Shown here piece after piece: positions 17,422 to 25,400 of a stretch of DNA of 64,000 nt. The position numbers and the translations under genes are program-made. This DNA is from Rhizobium sp. SL42. GTDB lineage: Bacteria > Pseudomonadota > Alphaproteobacteria > Rhizobiales > Rhizobiaceae. Under the pieces are notes generated by a model that worked only from the letters and a program-made list of their open reading frames with translations, was not told where the DNA came from and did not search any database. The DNA lies in NCBI RefSeq assembly GCF_021729845.1, contig NZ_CP063397.1:386001-450000 (forward strand), read 5' to 3'. Each line of letters opens with the position of its first letter. Position 1 is the first letter of the stretch.

Positions 17422-18006
17422 CTAGCGGATCAAGGGACCAATCATCAGCGCGACCAGATGCCGGATTTTCTCTGCCACCAGATCCATGTCGGAATTACGG
17501 CTCTTCATGCCCTCGACCGCGTCCAGCATCAAGGAGGCAACCGTCGCAGGCGAAAGCGCTGACGTGAATGTGATGTGTCCCGCGCGCGCTTCCGCCTCCA
17601 GGCCCCTGGCGATTTCCTCTTCCATGGTCTGCATCCAGTCCAGAAACAGGTCGGCCGCGAACTCATGGCTGGTGTCGAAGATTTCGGCACCATGCGTGGT
17701 GGCGGAAATCTCGCGGTGCGGCCGGAGAATACCCTCGTCCAGGGCCTGCTCGATCTTGCGAACGATGTCCGCCTCTCCCGCAAAACTGGCCGCAACACGT
17801 GTGCGCATGTCGCCCATCATCGACAACATGCAGGCGCGGAAGATGTGCGCCTTGTTGCGATAGACCAGATAAAGCGCGGGCCGTGAGATACCAGCAGCCC
17901 GTGCGATATCGTCCATCGTCGTGCGTTTGAAGCCATAGTTCGTGAAGGCATTGAAAGCCTCCCGCAGAACGATTGCGCGTCGCTGGTCCGTCTTTGTATC
18001 ATCCAT
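17422..18006 (-). CDS. TetR family repressor, divergent to molybdenum oxidoreductase
   Basis: A 194-residue TetR-type regulator. The N-terminal helix-turn-helix (residues 10-57, GFKRTTMDDIARAAGISRPALYLVYRNKAHIF) is canonical; the C-terminal ligand domain is unassigned. The ATG at 18006 lies 78 bases from the start of the divergent iorA-like gene. The gap holds a clear TGACA/TGTCA dyad over a promoter. Repression of its neighbour, and of itself, is the straightforward inference. The long open frame upstream to 18552 is antisense to iorA and not coding. Confidence 0.9.
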   Translation of the reverse strand: MDDTKTDQRRAIVLREAFNAFTNYGFKRTTMDDIARAAGISRPALYLVYRNKAHIFRACMLSMMGDMRTRVAASFAGEADIVRKIEQALDEGILRPHREISATTHGAEIFDTSHEFAADLFLDWMQTMEEEIARGLEAEARAGHITFTSALSPATVASLMLDAVEGMKSRNSDMDLVAEKIRHLVALMIGPLIR

Positions 18007-18016
18007 TATTGACGTT

Positions 18017-18045
18017 TTGACATTTTTTGTCACTATGTCAAATAT
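18017..18045 (+). promoter_or_regulatory. Promoter and TetR-type operator before iorA
   Basis: TTGACA (18017-18022), a 17-base spacer and AAATAT (18040-18045) form a sigma-70-like promoter. TGACA (18018-18022) and TGTCA (18028-18032) form an inverted repeat with a five-base T spacer, and another TGTCA follows at 18036-18040. Repressor binding here would cover the -35 box and spacer and would also affect the divergent tetR gene. Confidence 0.55.
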
Positions 18046-18084
18046 CCTTGTTGCAGCACCCTTATAGTCGAGCCGGAGGCATTC

Positions 18085-18543
18085 GTGAACATCATCGTCA
18101 ATGGCACATCCCACGCGATCGAAGTCGAGCCCGACATGCCGCTGCTCTGGGCGCTCAGGGACATCCTCAACATCAAGGGTCCAAAATTCGGCTGCGGCGC
18201 CGGCCTTTGCGGCGCCTGCACGGTGATCATCGAGGGAGAAGCAGTGCGCTCCTGCCAGACCCTTGTCGGTGATGTCATTGCCCCCGTACGCACCATCGAC
18301 GGTCTGACCGATGCCGCAGGCCTCCACCCTATCCAGAAGGCCTGGATGGATGAGCAGGTTGCTCAATGCGGCTACTGTCAGGCCGGCCAGATCATGAGTG
18401 CCGTGGCTTTGCTCGAAGCCAATCCCAGCCCCACCGATGACGACATTGATACCGCGATGACAGGCAATCTCTGTCGTTGTGGCACCTATCCCCGGATCCG
18501 CGCCGCCATCCATCGCGCAGCCGGCGAACTGGCGGGAGCGTGA
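18085..18543 (+). CDS. iorA: Isoquinoline 1-oxidoreductase-type 2Fe-2S subunit
   Basis: A 152-residue small subunit of a xanthine-oxidase-family hydroxylase. The plant-type ferredoxin domain carries the first cluster ([11 protein letters not shown] and SCQT). The helical domain carries the second (CGYCQAGQI and [10 protein letters not shown]). Electrons from the molybdenum site pass through these clusters to an acceptor. The start is GTG at 18085 with GGAGG five bases upstream. It is two bases from the large-subunit gene. The substrate may be an N-heterocycle or an aldehyde; the symbol follows family resemblance only. Confidence 0.88.
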   Translation: MNIIVNGTSHAIEVEPDMPLLWALRDILNIKGPKFGCGAGLCGACTVIIEGEAVRSCQTLVGDVIAPVRTIDGLTDAAGLHPIQKAWMDEQVAQCGYCQAGQIMSAVALLEANPSPTDDDIDTAMTGNLCRCGTYPRIRAAIHRAAGELAGA

Positions 18544-18545
18544 GC

Positions 18546-20822
18546 ATGTCAAGCATTGGCACCATCACCAGACGTGCGTTTCTCTTCGGTGCTGTCGCGG
18601 TCACCGGCGGCGTCGCCTTCGGCTACTATCGGTATTCGGCGCAGCCTGAAAATCCGCTGGAACAGGATCTCGCCGAGGGAGAGGCGACTTTCAATCCCTT
18701 TCTCAAGATCGCAACCGACAACCGCATCACGATCATCGCTCCGCGCGCCGAGATGGGCCAGGGCAGCTATACGACATTGGCCGCCCTGCTCGCGGAGGAA
18801 CTGGATGTGACGCTGGACCAGGTCACCATCGAGCATGGTCCCGCATCCGTTGCCTATTTCAACGCCGCCGCGATGCGCGAAGGCGCACCCCTGCCACAGT
18901 TTGAAGACGGACTCGTTGCAGAAAGCCTTCGCGGTGCGCTCGGCGTCGTGGCGAAACTGGTCTCAATCCAGTTTACCGGCGGATCGAGTTCGATGATCGA
19001 CCACTTCGACAAGCTGCGCCACGCGGGTGCTGCCGCGCGCGAAGCCTTGAAGGCCGCAGCCGCGCAGCGCTGGCGCGTCGAAACCGGCAGCTTGGGAACC
19101 GAAGCCGGCACGGTCCTCCATACGGCCAGCGGCCGCAGCGCCACCTACGGCGAACTCGCACGCGATGCAGCAAAATTCTCCGGCAAGGTCGAAGCCAAGC
19201 TCAAGCCCCGGAGCGACTGGACCATCCTCGGCAAGCCACAGCCACGCAAGGATATGCTCGCCAAGGTGACCGGTGCGCCCATCTTCGGCGTCGATGTCGA
19301 CCTGCCGGGCATGCTCTATGCGACCGTGCGCATCAACCCCAGTCCAGGCGGCCGGGTCAGGAGCTTCAACGGTGATCCGGCCCGCACCATGCCGGGCGTC
19401 AAGCAGGTGATTGCCATCGACAGCCCTTATGGACAGGGCATTGCCGTCATCGCCGACAATACCTGGCGCGCCTTCAAGGCCGCCGAGGCGATCTCCGTCG
19501 AATGGGACAACGGCCCGATACCGTCCTCGACCGCCGAAATGGAGGCCCTTCACACAGCCGCCCTCGACGGCACGGAAAGCTTCTCGCTTCGCACCCTGGG
19601 TGATCCGGACCTGGTCTTCGCAGATGCGTCGCGCGAAAGCCTCGTCGAAGCCGAATATCACGTACCCTATCTGTCCCACGCGACCATGGAGCCGATGAAC
19701 GCGACGGCGCTCGTCACGGACACAGGTGTCGAAATCTGGGCGCCCAATCAGGGACCGACGATCATCCAGTATGTCGCCTCGCGTATCACAGGCTTCGATC
19801 ATGACAGGATCAAGGTGCACACCACCTTTCTCGGCGGTGGCTTCGGACGCCGCATCGAACCCGACTATGCCGACTACGCCATCCGCATCGCCCAGCGCAT
19901 GAAAGGCCGCCCGATCAAGCTCGTCTGGACCCGCGAGGAGGACATGACCCATGGACCATATCGTCCGATGGCGAAATCGCGATACAAGGCCGTGCTCGAC
20001 CAGGACGGCAAGCCGAAGGCCGTCATCGGTTCCGTCGCCTCGCCTTCGGTGATCGCCAGCGCGCTCGGCCGTTATTTTCCATCCTTACCCATCGGCGGGC
20101 CTGACAATTCCCTGCTCGACGGCGCCTACAACCAACCTTACGCCATCGAGAATTACCGTATCGACGGCCGCAAGGTAGACCTCGCCGTACCGGTCGGCTT
20201 CTGGCGATCCGTCGGCTATTCCTTCAACACCTTCATGCACGAAAGCTTCATCGACGAGATCGCCCATGCCGGCGGCCAGGACCCGCTCGCCCTTCGCCGT
20301 GAATTGCTTGGCGCCCATCCGGCAGCGCTCGGCGTGATCGACAAGGTTGCGGAAATGTCGGAATGGTCAACGCCGCTCCCGAAAGGTCAGGCGCGCGGCA
20401 TGGCATTCGCGCTGTCCTTCGGCACCTGGGTCGCGGAGGTGGTGGAAGTGGCGGACAGGAACGGCGCGATCGCAGTGACCAAGGTCTTCTGCGCCGCGGA
20501 TCCCGGTATCGTGCTCGATCCCTTGAACTTCAAGGCACAGATGATGTCAGGCATTCTCTACGGCCTTTCAGCCGCCATCGGCCAGGAAATCACCTTTGCC
20601 GACGGAGTGGTGCAGCAATCGAACTTCCACGACTACGATGCCCTGCGCATCAACCAGTGCCCGGCCATCTCCGTCGAATTGCTGGAAAATTCGAAGCGTA
20701 TGGGCGGCGCCGGTGAACCGGGAACACCTCCCGTCATGCCGGCCCTTGCCAACGCCATCTTTGCACTCACCGGCAAGCGCCATCGGCGCCTGCCCTTGTC
20801 GCATGAGGTTCGCCTCGTTTAG
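18546..20822 (+). CDS. iorB: Isoquinoline 1-oxidoreductase-type molybdopterin subunit
   Basis: A 758-residue molybdopterin-binding large subunit of the IorB class. A twin-arginine-like N-terminus ([17 protein letters not shown]) suggests Tat export of the assembled enzyme with its partner. Family features include the internal repeat with [20 protein letters not shown] and the C-terminal [11 protein letters not shown] with the catalytic-type glutamate. There is no separate FAD subunit, as expected for this class. I see neither a cytochrome c acceptor gene nor an XdhC-type maturation gene nearby. The stop codon overlaps that of the convergent MFS gene. Confidence 0.88.
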   Translation: MSSIGTITRRAFLFGAVAVTGGVAFGYYRYSAQPENPLEQDLAEGEATFNPFLKIATDNRITIIAPRAEMGQGSYTTLAALLAEELDVTLDQVTIEHGPASVAYFNAAAMREGAPLPQFEDGLVAESLRGALGVVAKLVSIQFTGGSSSMIDHFDKLRHAGAAAREALKAAAAQRWRVETGSLGTEAGTVLHTASGRSATYGELARDAAKFSGKVEAKLKPRSDWTILGKPQPRKDMLAKVTGAPIFGVDVDLPGMLYATVRINPSPGGRVRSFNGDPARTMPGVKQVIAIDSPYGQGIAVIADNTWRAFKAAEAISVEWDNGPIPSSTAEMEALHTAALDGTESFSLRTLGDPDLVFADASRESLVEAEYHVPYLSHATMEPMNATALVTDTGVEIWAPNQGPTIIQYVASRITGFDHDRIKVHTTFLGGGFGRRIEPDYADYAIRIAQRMKGRPIKLVWTREEDMTHGPYRPMAKSRYKAVLDQDGKPKAVIGSVASPSVIASALGRYFPSLPIGGPDNSLLDGAYNQPYAIENYRIDGRKVDLAVPVGFWRSVGYSFNTFMHESFIDEIAHAGGQDPLALRRELLGAHPAALGVIDKVAEMSEWSTPLPKGQARGMAFALSFGTWVAEVVEVADRNGAIAVTKVFCAADPGIVLDPLNFKAQMMSGILYGLSAAIGQEITFADGVVQQSNFHDYDALRINQCPAISVELLENSKRMGGAGEPGTPPVMPALANAIFALTGKRHRRLPLSHEVRLV

Positions 20823-22009
20823 TCGCCCTGGACACGATCCGCATGCCGGGCGAGGCCGGACAGGGCGAGCACCACCAGCAAGAGGGCGGAGATTGCGGTG
20901 TAGACGTTCGACAGCGACGTATGCTCGGCAATGAAGCCGATCAGCGAGGGGGCAAACAGGATGCCTGAATAACCCATCGTCGTGACCACGGACAGACCGA
21001 TGCCCGGCGCCAATCCGGGCACATTGCCGCCCGCGGAAAATGCGATCGGCACCAGATTGGAAATACCGACCCCGGCGATCGCAAAGCCGATCAGCGCCAC
21101 GGTGACATTGGGCGCCTGCCCGGCAAGGATCAGGCCGACAAAGGCAGCGACCGCGCAAAAACGCATTGTCCTCACCGCACCGAAGCGATCGCGGACAAAG
21201 TCACCGGCAAAGCGAAGGGTCGCCATGGTCAGTGAGAAGGCAGCAAACGCAAAGCCCGAAAAGGCGGTCGACGCGCCGAGTTCGTTGCGCAGGTAAAGCG
21301 CGCTCCAGTCGAGCACGGTTCCTTCCGGCACCATGGAGAAAAGCGCCATCAGACCGATCAGCCACGGAAGCGGCGTCAGCGGCAGCTTGCCGCCGGCAGC
21401 CTTTTCGCTCGCATGCGGCGCATCCGGCTGGATCATCGGCAGGGCCACCAGGAACAGGGCAAGGCAGACGGCTGCAAGCAGCAGGACATGGCCGGTCGCG
21501 CCGATAGCCGCGATCAGAATGCCGCCCGTTGCAGAACCAACCAGGCCACCGAGGCTCCAGAACGCATGGCAGGACGACATGATCGAACGGCGCATCTTGC
21601 GCTCGACCTCGACTGCGTTGGCATTCATCGCCACATCCATGGCGCCAGTCAGGCCGCCGAAGAGGAAGATGGCGATGGCCCCGGACCAGACGCTGCTGGA
21701 GAGCGTAACCAGAACGATGGTCGGAATGAACAGCAGCGTCGTCACCTTGACCACGGCGCTCGACCCGAAACGCGCGATCTGCATGCCGGCGATCGGCATG
21801 AGCACCAGCGAGCCGACGCCAAAGGCGAAGATCATCATGCCAAGCGCGGACTCCGACAGCGACAATGCACTGGCAAACAGCGGAATTTTTGGAACCCAGG
21901 CACCGATCACCATGCCGTTGAGGAAAAACAGCAGCGATACCGCCGCTCTTTCGCGGGTGATCAATGGCGCCGGAGCCTGGGCCAAGGCAGCGATATTGCC
22001 AATATTCAT
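20819..22009 (-). CDS. MFS transporter
   Basis: A 396-residue major-facilitator protein with about 12 membrane helices and a central loop near residue 195 (PDAPHASEKAAGGK). It resembles the YbjJ/fucose-permease-like group of small MFS proteins, but no substrate motif is clear. The ATG at 22009 has a GGAG site upstream. It is convergent with iorB, sharing overlapping stop codons at 20819-20822. Upstream lies an AT-rich stretch with an AATCGATT core (22049-22056), which may be an operator of a LacI-type regulator encoded elsewhere. Confidence 0.82.
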   Translation of the reverse strand: MNIGNIAALAQAPAPLITRERAAVSLLFFLNGMVIGAWVPKIPLFASALSLSESALGMMIFAFGVGSLVLMPIAGMQIARFGSSAVVKVTTLLFIPTIVLVTLSSSVWSGAIAIFLFGGLTGAMDVAMNANAVEVERKMRRSIMSSCHAFWSLGGLVGSATGGILIAAIGATGHVLLLAAVCLALFLVALPMIQPDAPHASEKAAGGKLPLTPLPWLIGLMALFSMVPEGTVLDWSALYLRNELGASTAFSGFAFAAFSLTMATLRFAGDFVRDRFGAVRTMRFCAVAAFVGLILAGQAPNVTVALIGFAIAGVGISNLVPIAFSAGGNVPGLAPGIGLSVVTTMGYSGILFAPSLIGFIAEHTSLSNVYTAISALLLVVLALSGLARHADRVQGD

Positions 22010-22223
22010 TGTGAAGCACTCCTCTGCAGTCGGCCGGCAATTTAATTTAATCGATTTAAACAGCAATCTCGAAAGCGGTTTAAAGTCTCACATTTTGTTT
22101 CCGTCGAACATGTTTGCACCAGTCGCAGGATTTCGCGGTTGACACCCGCGCGACAACCCATGAGATGGCATCCGCGTCACGCCTCACCCGCGTGGCGGCA
22201 TCCATCCCTGAAAGGCTACCATT

Positions 22224-23087
22224 GTGAAGACCGCCATCGGCGCCGGCATCCTGTTGACCAGCTTCGCCTATTTCCTGTTTTCAGTGCATGACGGCATGAT
22301 CAAGCTGTTGGTTGAGACGACGACCGTCTGGCAGATCCTGTTCTGCCGAAGTCTGACCATCCTGGTGGGGTGTTTCGCCATGGGCGGCAAGGAACACCTG
22401 CGCGAGACCGTCGCATCGCCGGTTATAAAACCCTTGCTGATCCGCAGCTTCATCCTCCTGGCCGCCTGGCTCTGTTATTTCAACGCCGCCAAGTTTCTCC
22501 CGCTTGCCGATATCACCACGCTTTATTTCGCCGCCCCGGTCGTCGCGATCCTGCTGTCGATCCCAATGCTCGGCGAACACGTCACTTTGCCGCGCTGGCT
22601 GGCGGTCGGCATCGGCTTTGTCGGCGTGGTCATCGCAACCGACCCCACGGGCATGACGATAGAGTGGCCCGTCTATCTGGCCCTCCTCGCGGCCTGCCTA
22701 TGGGCCTTCGCCACCGTGCTCCTGCGCCGCACGGCGATGGGCGCCCGAACCATCGTCCAGATGACCGTCACCAACTTCTTTTTCCTGGTCCTGACCGCGC
22801 CCATGGCCCTGAGCGCGTGGGTATCGCCCGATAGTCCGGCCTTGTTGCTGCTGCTTGCGGTCGGCGTGATGGGCGGCATCGGTCAACTCGCCTTCTTCGA
22901 AGGCATGCGGCGCGCGCCGATCTCTGTCATCGCCCCGTTCGAATACACCGCGCTGATCTGGGCCTTCGTTCTCGGCTATGCCATCTGGGGCGACATTCCC
23001 GGCAACAACGTGATTGTCGGCGCCCTGCTGATCGCCAGCGCCGGCATCATCATCATTCTTGGCGAACGGCGATTGATGCGGGCCTGA
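22224..23087 (+). CDS. EamA/DMT family transporter
   Basis: A 287-residue inner-membrane protein with ten predicted helices in two EamA repeats (about 5-135 and 148-280). The first repeat holds FCRSLTILVG and TTLYFAAPVVA, the second FEYTALIWAFVLGYAIWGD. The family exports metabolites or amino acids, often in stress or salvage settings; the substrate is unknown. The start is GTG at 22224 after a weak AAAGG site. It is monocistronic, with the TetR-aminotransferase operon beginning 141 bases later. Confidence 0.85.
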   Translation: MKTAIGAGILLTSFAYFLFSVHDGMIKLLVETTTVWQILFCRSLTILVGCFAMGGKEHLRETVASPVIKPLLIRSFILLAAWLCYFNAAKFLPLADITTLYFAAPVVAILLSIPMLGEHVTLPRWLAVGIGFVGVVIATDPTGMTIEWPVYLALLAACLWAFATVLLRRTAMGARTIVQMTVTNFFFLVLTAPMALSAWVSPDSPALLLLLAVGVMGGIGQLAFFEGMRRAPISVIAPFEYTALIWAFVLGYAIWGDIPGNNVIVGALLIASAGIIIILGERRLMRA

Positions 23088-23123
23088 TGGGCCGATCAGC
23101 CGACCACATAAGTGCGTTTCTGC

Positions 23124-23151
23124 TTGTTCGCTTGTTATTCGGCTGTATAAT
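23124..23151 (+). promoter_or_regulatory. Sigma-70-type promoter of the tetR-aminotransferase operon
   Basis: A perfect -10 box TATAAT (23146-23151) is preceded, at a 16-base spacing, by TTGTTC (23124-23129). A CTTGTT direct repeat in the -35 region (23123-23128 and 23131-23136) could be a regulator contact. The TetR start lies 78 bases downstream. Confidence 0.5.
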
Positions 23152-23228
23152 TAGTACTGGCGCGAAAACGGTCGCGCTTCTCAGCAAACCGCCCGCTGCA
23201 TGCGCGGCCAGACGTCCGGGAGGGCCGC

Positions 23229-23873
23229 ATGACGAGACGCAGCTTTCATCGGGCCGGTGAGGCAGAGCGGCGCACGGATCTTATCGCCGCGACCCTCGAC
23301 AGTATTTCCGAACATGGGCTCGAGGGGGCGACGGTGCGCGACATCGCGGCACGCGCCGGGGTCACGGGCGGGTTGATCCGCCACTATTTTGCCGGCAAGG
23401 ACCAGATGCTGCAGGCAGCATATCGCGAAGTGCTCGCGAACATGACCGAGACGGCCGTGGCAGCACTCGGCGAGGTGGACACCGATCCGCACAACCGTTT
23501 GCGACGCTTCATCATCGCCAATGTCAGCCCGCCGATTGCCGACTCCAAGGCCCTGTCGCTCTGGGCTGCCTTCATCAGCCGCGTCCGTTCCGACGACGAA
23601 TTCGCTCGTATCCATCGGGAAAACTACCTGACTTTCCTCGGCATCCTGGAAACCCTGATCTACGCCGTTCTCGACGCACAGGGCCGCCGCCCGGAACCGG
23701 ATGAATGCCACAAGCTCGCCATCGCAATGAACGGATTGATCGACGGCCTGTGGCTGGAATCCTCCCTGGCCAGCGACCTGTTCGCTGACCAGAGCCTTGA
23801 GCAGATTGCAATCGACGCGGTCGAAGCCCTGCTCGGTGGCCCATTCTTGAAAAACACGCCGGCATCGGCCTGA
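23229..23873 (+). CDS. TetR family regulator, BetI-like
   Basis: A 214-residue regulator with an N-terminal helix-turn-helix (residues 15-62, LDSISEHGLEGATVRDIAARAGVTGG broken by its turn near GLEG) and a BetI-type C-terminal domain (NGLIDGLWLES). BetI controls choline-to-betaine genes in enterics, but the N-terminus and neighbour here differ, so the ligand is open. The ATG at 23229 follows a GGGAGGG site. The aminotransferase starts 17 bases after its stop, so this is probably an autoregulated operon sensing the aminotransferase substrate or product. Confidence 0.85.
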   Translation: MTRRSFHRAGEAERRTDLIAATLDSISEHGLEGATVRDIAARAGVTGGLIRHYFAGKDQMLQAAYREVLANMTETAVAALGEVDTDPHNRLRRFIIANVSPPIADSKALSLWAAFISRVRSDDEFARIHRENYLTFLGILETLIYAVLDAQGRRPEPDECHKLAIAMNGLIDGLWLESSLASDLFADQSLEQIAIDAVEALLGGPFLKNTPASA

Positions 23874-23890
23874 CAACGGACAAAGACCCA

Positions 23891-25084
23891 ATGCGTTATG
23901 CCTCGATCACCGAACGACTGGCCGGCCTTGGCTCTGGCAAATGGGCCATTCACATCGAAGCTCGCCGGAAAGCGGCGGAAGGCATACCGGTGATCCAGCT
24001 GACCATCGGCGAACCGGATCTGCCGCCCGATCCGGCTTTGCTGGCCGAATGCACCCGCGCGCTCCATGCCGGGCGCACCCGCTACTCAAACGGACGCGGC
24101 GAAGCTTCCGTGGTCACCGCGCTTGTCGAGAAATATTCCAGGCGCCGGCAGGGCATAACCGAGCGGAACGTTCTTTGCTTTCCGGGCACCCAGTCCGCGT
24201 TGTTCGTCGTTCTCATGGGACTGCTGGACGCAGGTGATGAAGTCCTGGTCGGCGATCCCTATTATGCAACCTACGAAGGCCTGATAGCATCGAGCGGGGC
24301 GAAGATTTCCCCGGTCGAACTCAAGGTGGAGAACCGCTTCCACCTGAACGCCGCCGATCTTGAGGCGGCCATCACGCCGGGCAGCCGCGTTCTACTCCTC
24401 AACACGCCGCACAATCCCACCGGGGCGGTGCTGACATCGGAAGAAATCGCCACCATCGGCGAACTCTGTCGCCGCCATGACCTGTGGATCGTCTGCGACG
24501 AAGTCTATGAGGAGCTGACCTTCGGCCAGGCCTCCGGCTCGACTTTCGCCTCGCCCTTTGACAATCCCGATCTTGCCGAGCGCACCATCGTGGTATCCTC
24601 GATCTCGAAATCTCACGCCGCACCGGGCTTCCGCAGCGGCTGGGCCGTCGGCCCGTCCGAATTCTGCGATCGTCTTTTGCCGGTGTCCGAAACAATGCTG
24701 TTCGGCGTCCAGCCCTTCATTGCCGACATGACGGCCATGGCATTGACGCAGCCGATCGAAACCGCATCCATCATGCGGACAAACTACGAGCGGCGCGCCA
24801 GGCTGATGGCGAACCGCCTGAAGTCGATCAGCACCCTGAGACCGGTCATGCCGGAAGGCGGGATGTTCATTGTCGTTGATGTCAGCGCGACCGGCCTCAC
24901 AGGCTATGAATTTGCCGCGCGTCTGTTGGAGGAACAACATGTCGCGGTCATGCCAGGCTCTTCCTTTGGCGAGGCGGCGCGACACCTGATCCGGATCTCC
25001 TTGACCGTATCGGACGAAACGCTCGCGGAAGCTGCGGACCGCATGGTCAAGCTCGCGCGCACTCTGGCCGCCGACGCCGCCTGA
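23891..25084 (+). CDS. Class I/II PLP-dependent aminotransferase
   Basis: A 397-residue fold-type I aminotransferase of the aspartate aminotransferase superfamily. Key elements: TIGEPDLPPD (38-47), NTPHNPTG (171-178), DEVYEEL with Asp203 and Tyr206, PLP-lysine Lys240 in SSISKSHAAPG, and a C-terminal carboxylate-binding arginine in HLIRISL. It resembles the arginine:pyruvate and aromatic aminotransferase branches, so I do not assign a substrate. It is cotranscribed with the BetI-like regulator and is not linked to a biosynthetic operon. Confidence 0.85.
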   Translation: MRYASITERLAGLGSGKWAIHIEARRKAAEGIPVIQLTIGEPDLPPDPALLAECTRALHAGRTRYSNGRGEASVVTALVEKYSRRRQGITERNVLCFPGTQSALFVVLMGLLDAGDEVLVGDPYYATYEGLIASSGAKISPVELKVENRFHLNAADLEAAITPGSRVLLLNTPHNPTGAVLTSEEIATIGELCRRHDLWIVCDEVYEELTFGQASGSTFASPFDNPDLAERTIVVSSISKSHAAPGFRSGWAVGPSEFCDRLLPVSETMLFGVQPFIADMTAMALTQPIETASIMRTNYERRARLMANRLKSISTLRPVMPEGGMFIVVDVSATGLTGYEFAARLLEEQHVAVMPGSSFGEAARHLIRISLTVSDETLAEAADRMVKLARTLAADAA

Positions 25085-25400
25085 GCCGACCGGTCGGACG
25101 GTTTCCGCGATGGGGACGCACAAAAATCCATGCTCTGGCACAGATCAATGCCTGTGGCCGGCCCCCTTGGCTACTGCCTTGAAATAAGGCATAAAAAGCC
25201 AATTCTCCCAGCCAAGGCTCGAAAGCATATCCGCCCAGACCAGTTTACTTGCCGGCACCACGTCGCATTGCAGCCTTTTTCTGCTTCAATTGTTGAATAG
25301 ACGCCAGAAATTGTGCAAAGCCAACGCCCCAGGAAGACCCGCGGTTAAGGCACGCCCTGACAGCATTCTTTAACAGACAACCCGAGATCCAATTCATCCC
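25085..25400. other. Intergenic leader region of ndvB with two-part hairpin
   Basis: This 316-base gap separates the aminotransferase from ndvB. A 12-bp palindrome CCGACCGGTCGG lies at 25086-25097. A nested structure spans 25167-25202: TTGGCT pairs with AGCCAA, and inside it TGCCTT (25175-25180) pairs with AAGGCA (25186-25191). It has no T tract, so it may be a structured ndvB leader or a weak end of the upstream transcript. Shorter frames in the gap look non-coding, and no strong ribosome site precedes ndvB. Confidence 0.4.

Noticed and set aside
25086..25097. CCGACCGGTCGG palindrome after the aminotransferase gene
   Set aside because: With no loop it cannot form a useful hairpin, and such GC palindromes are expected by chance in this DNA; kept only as a note in the intergenic entry.
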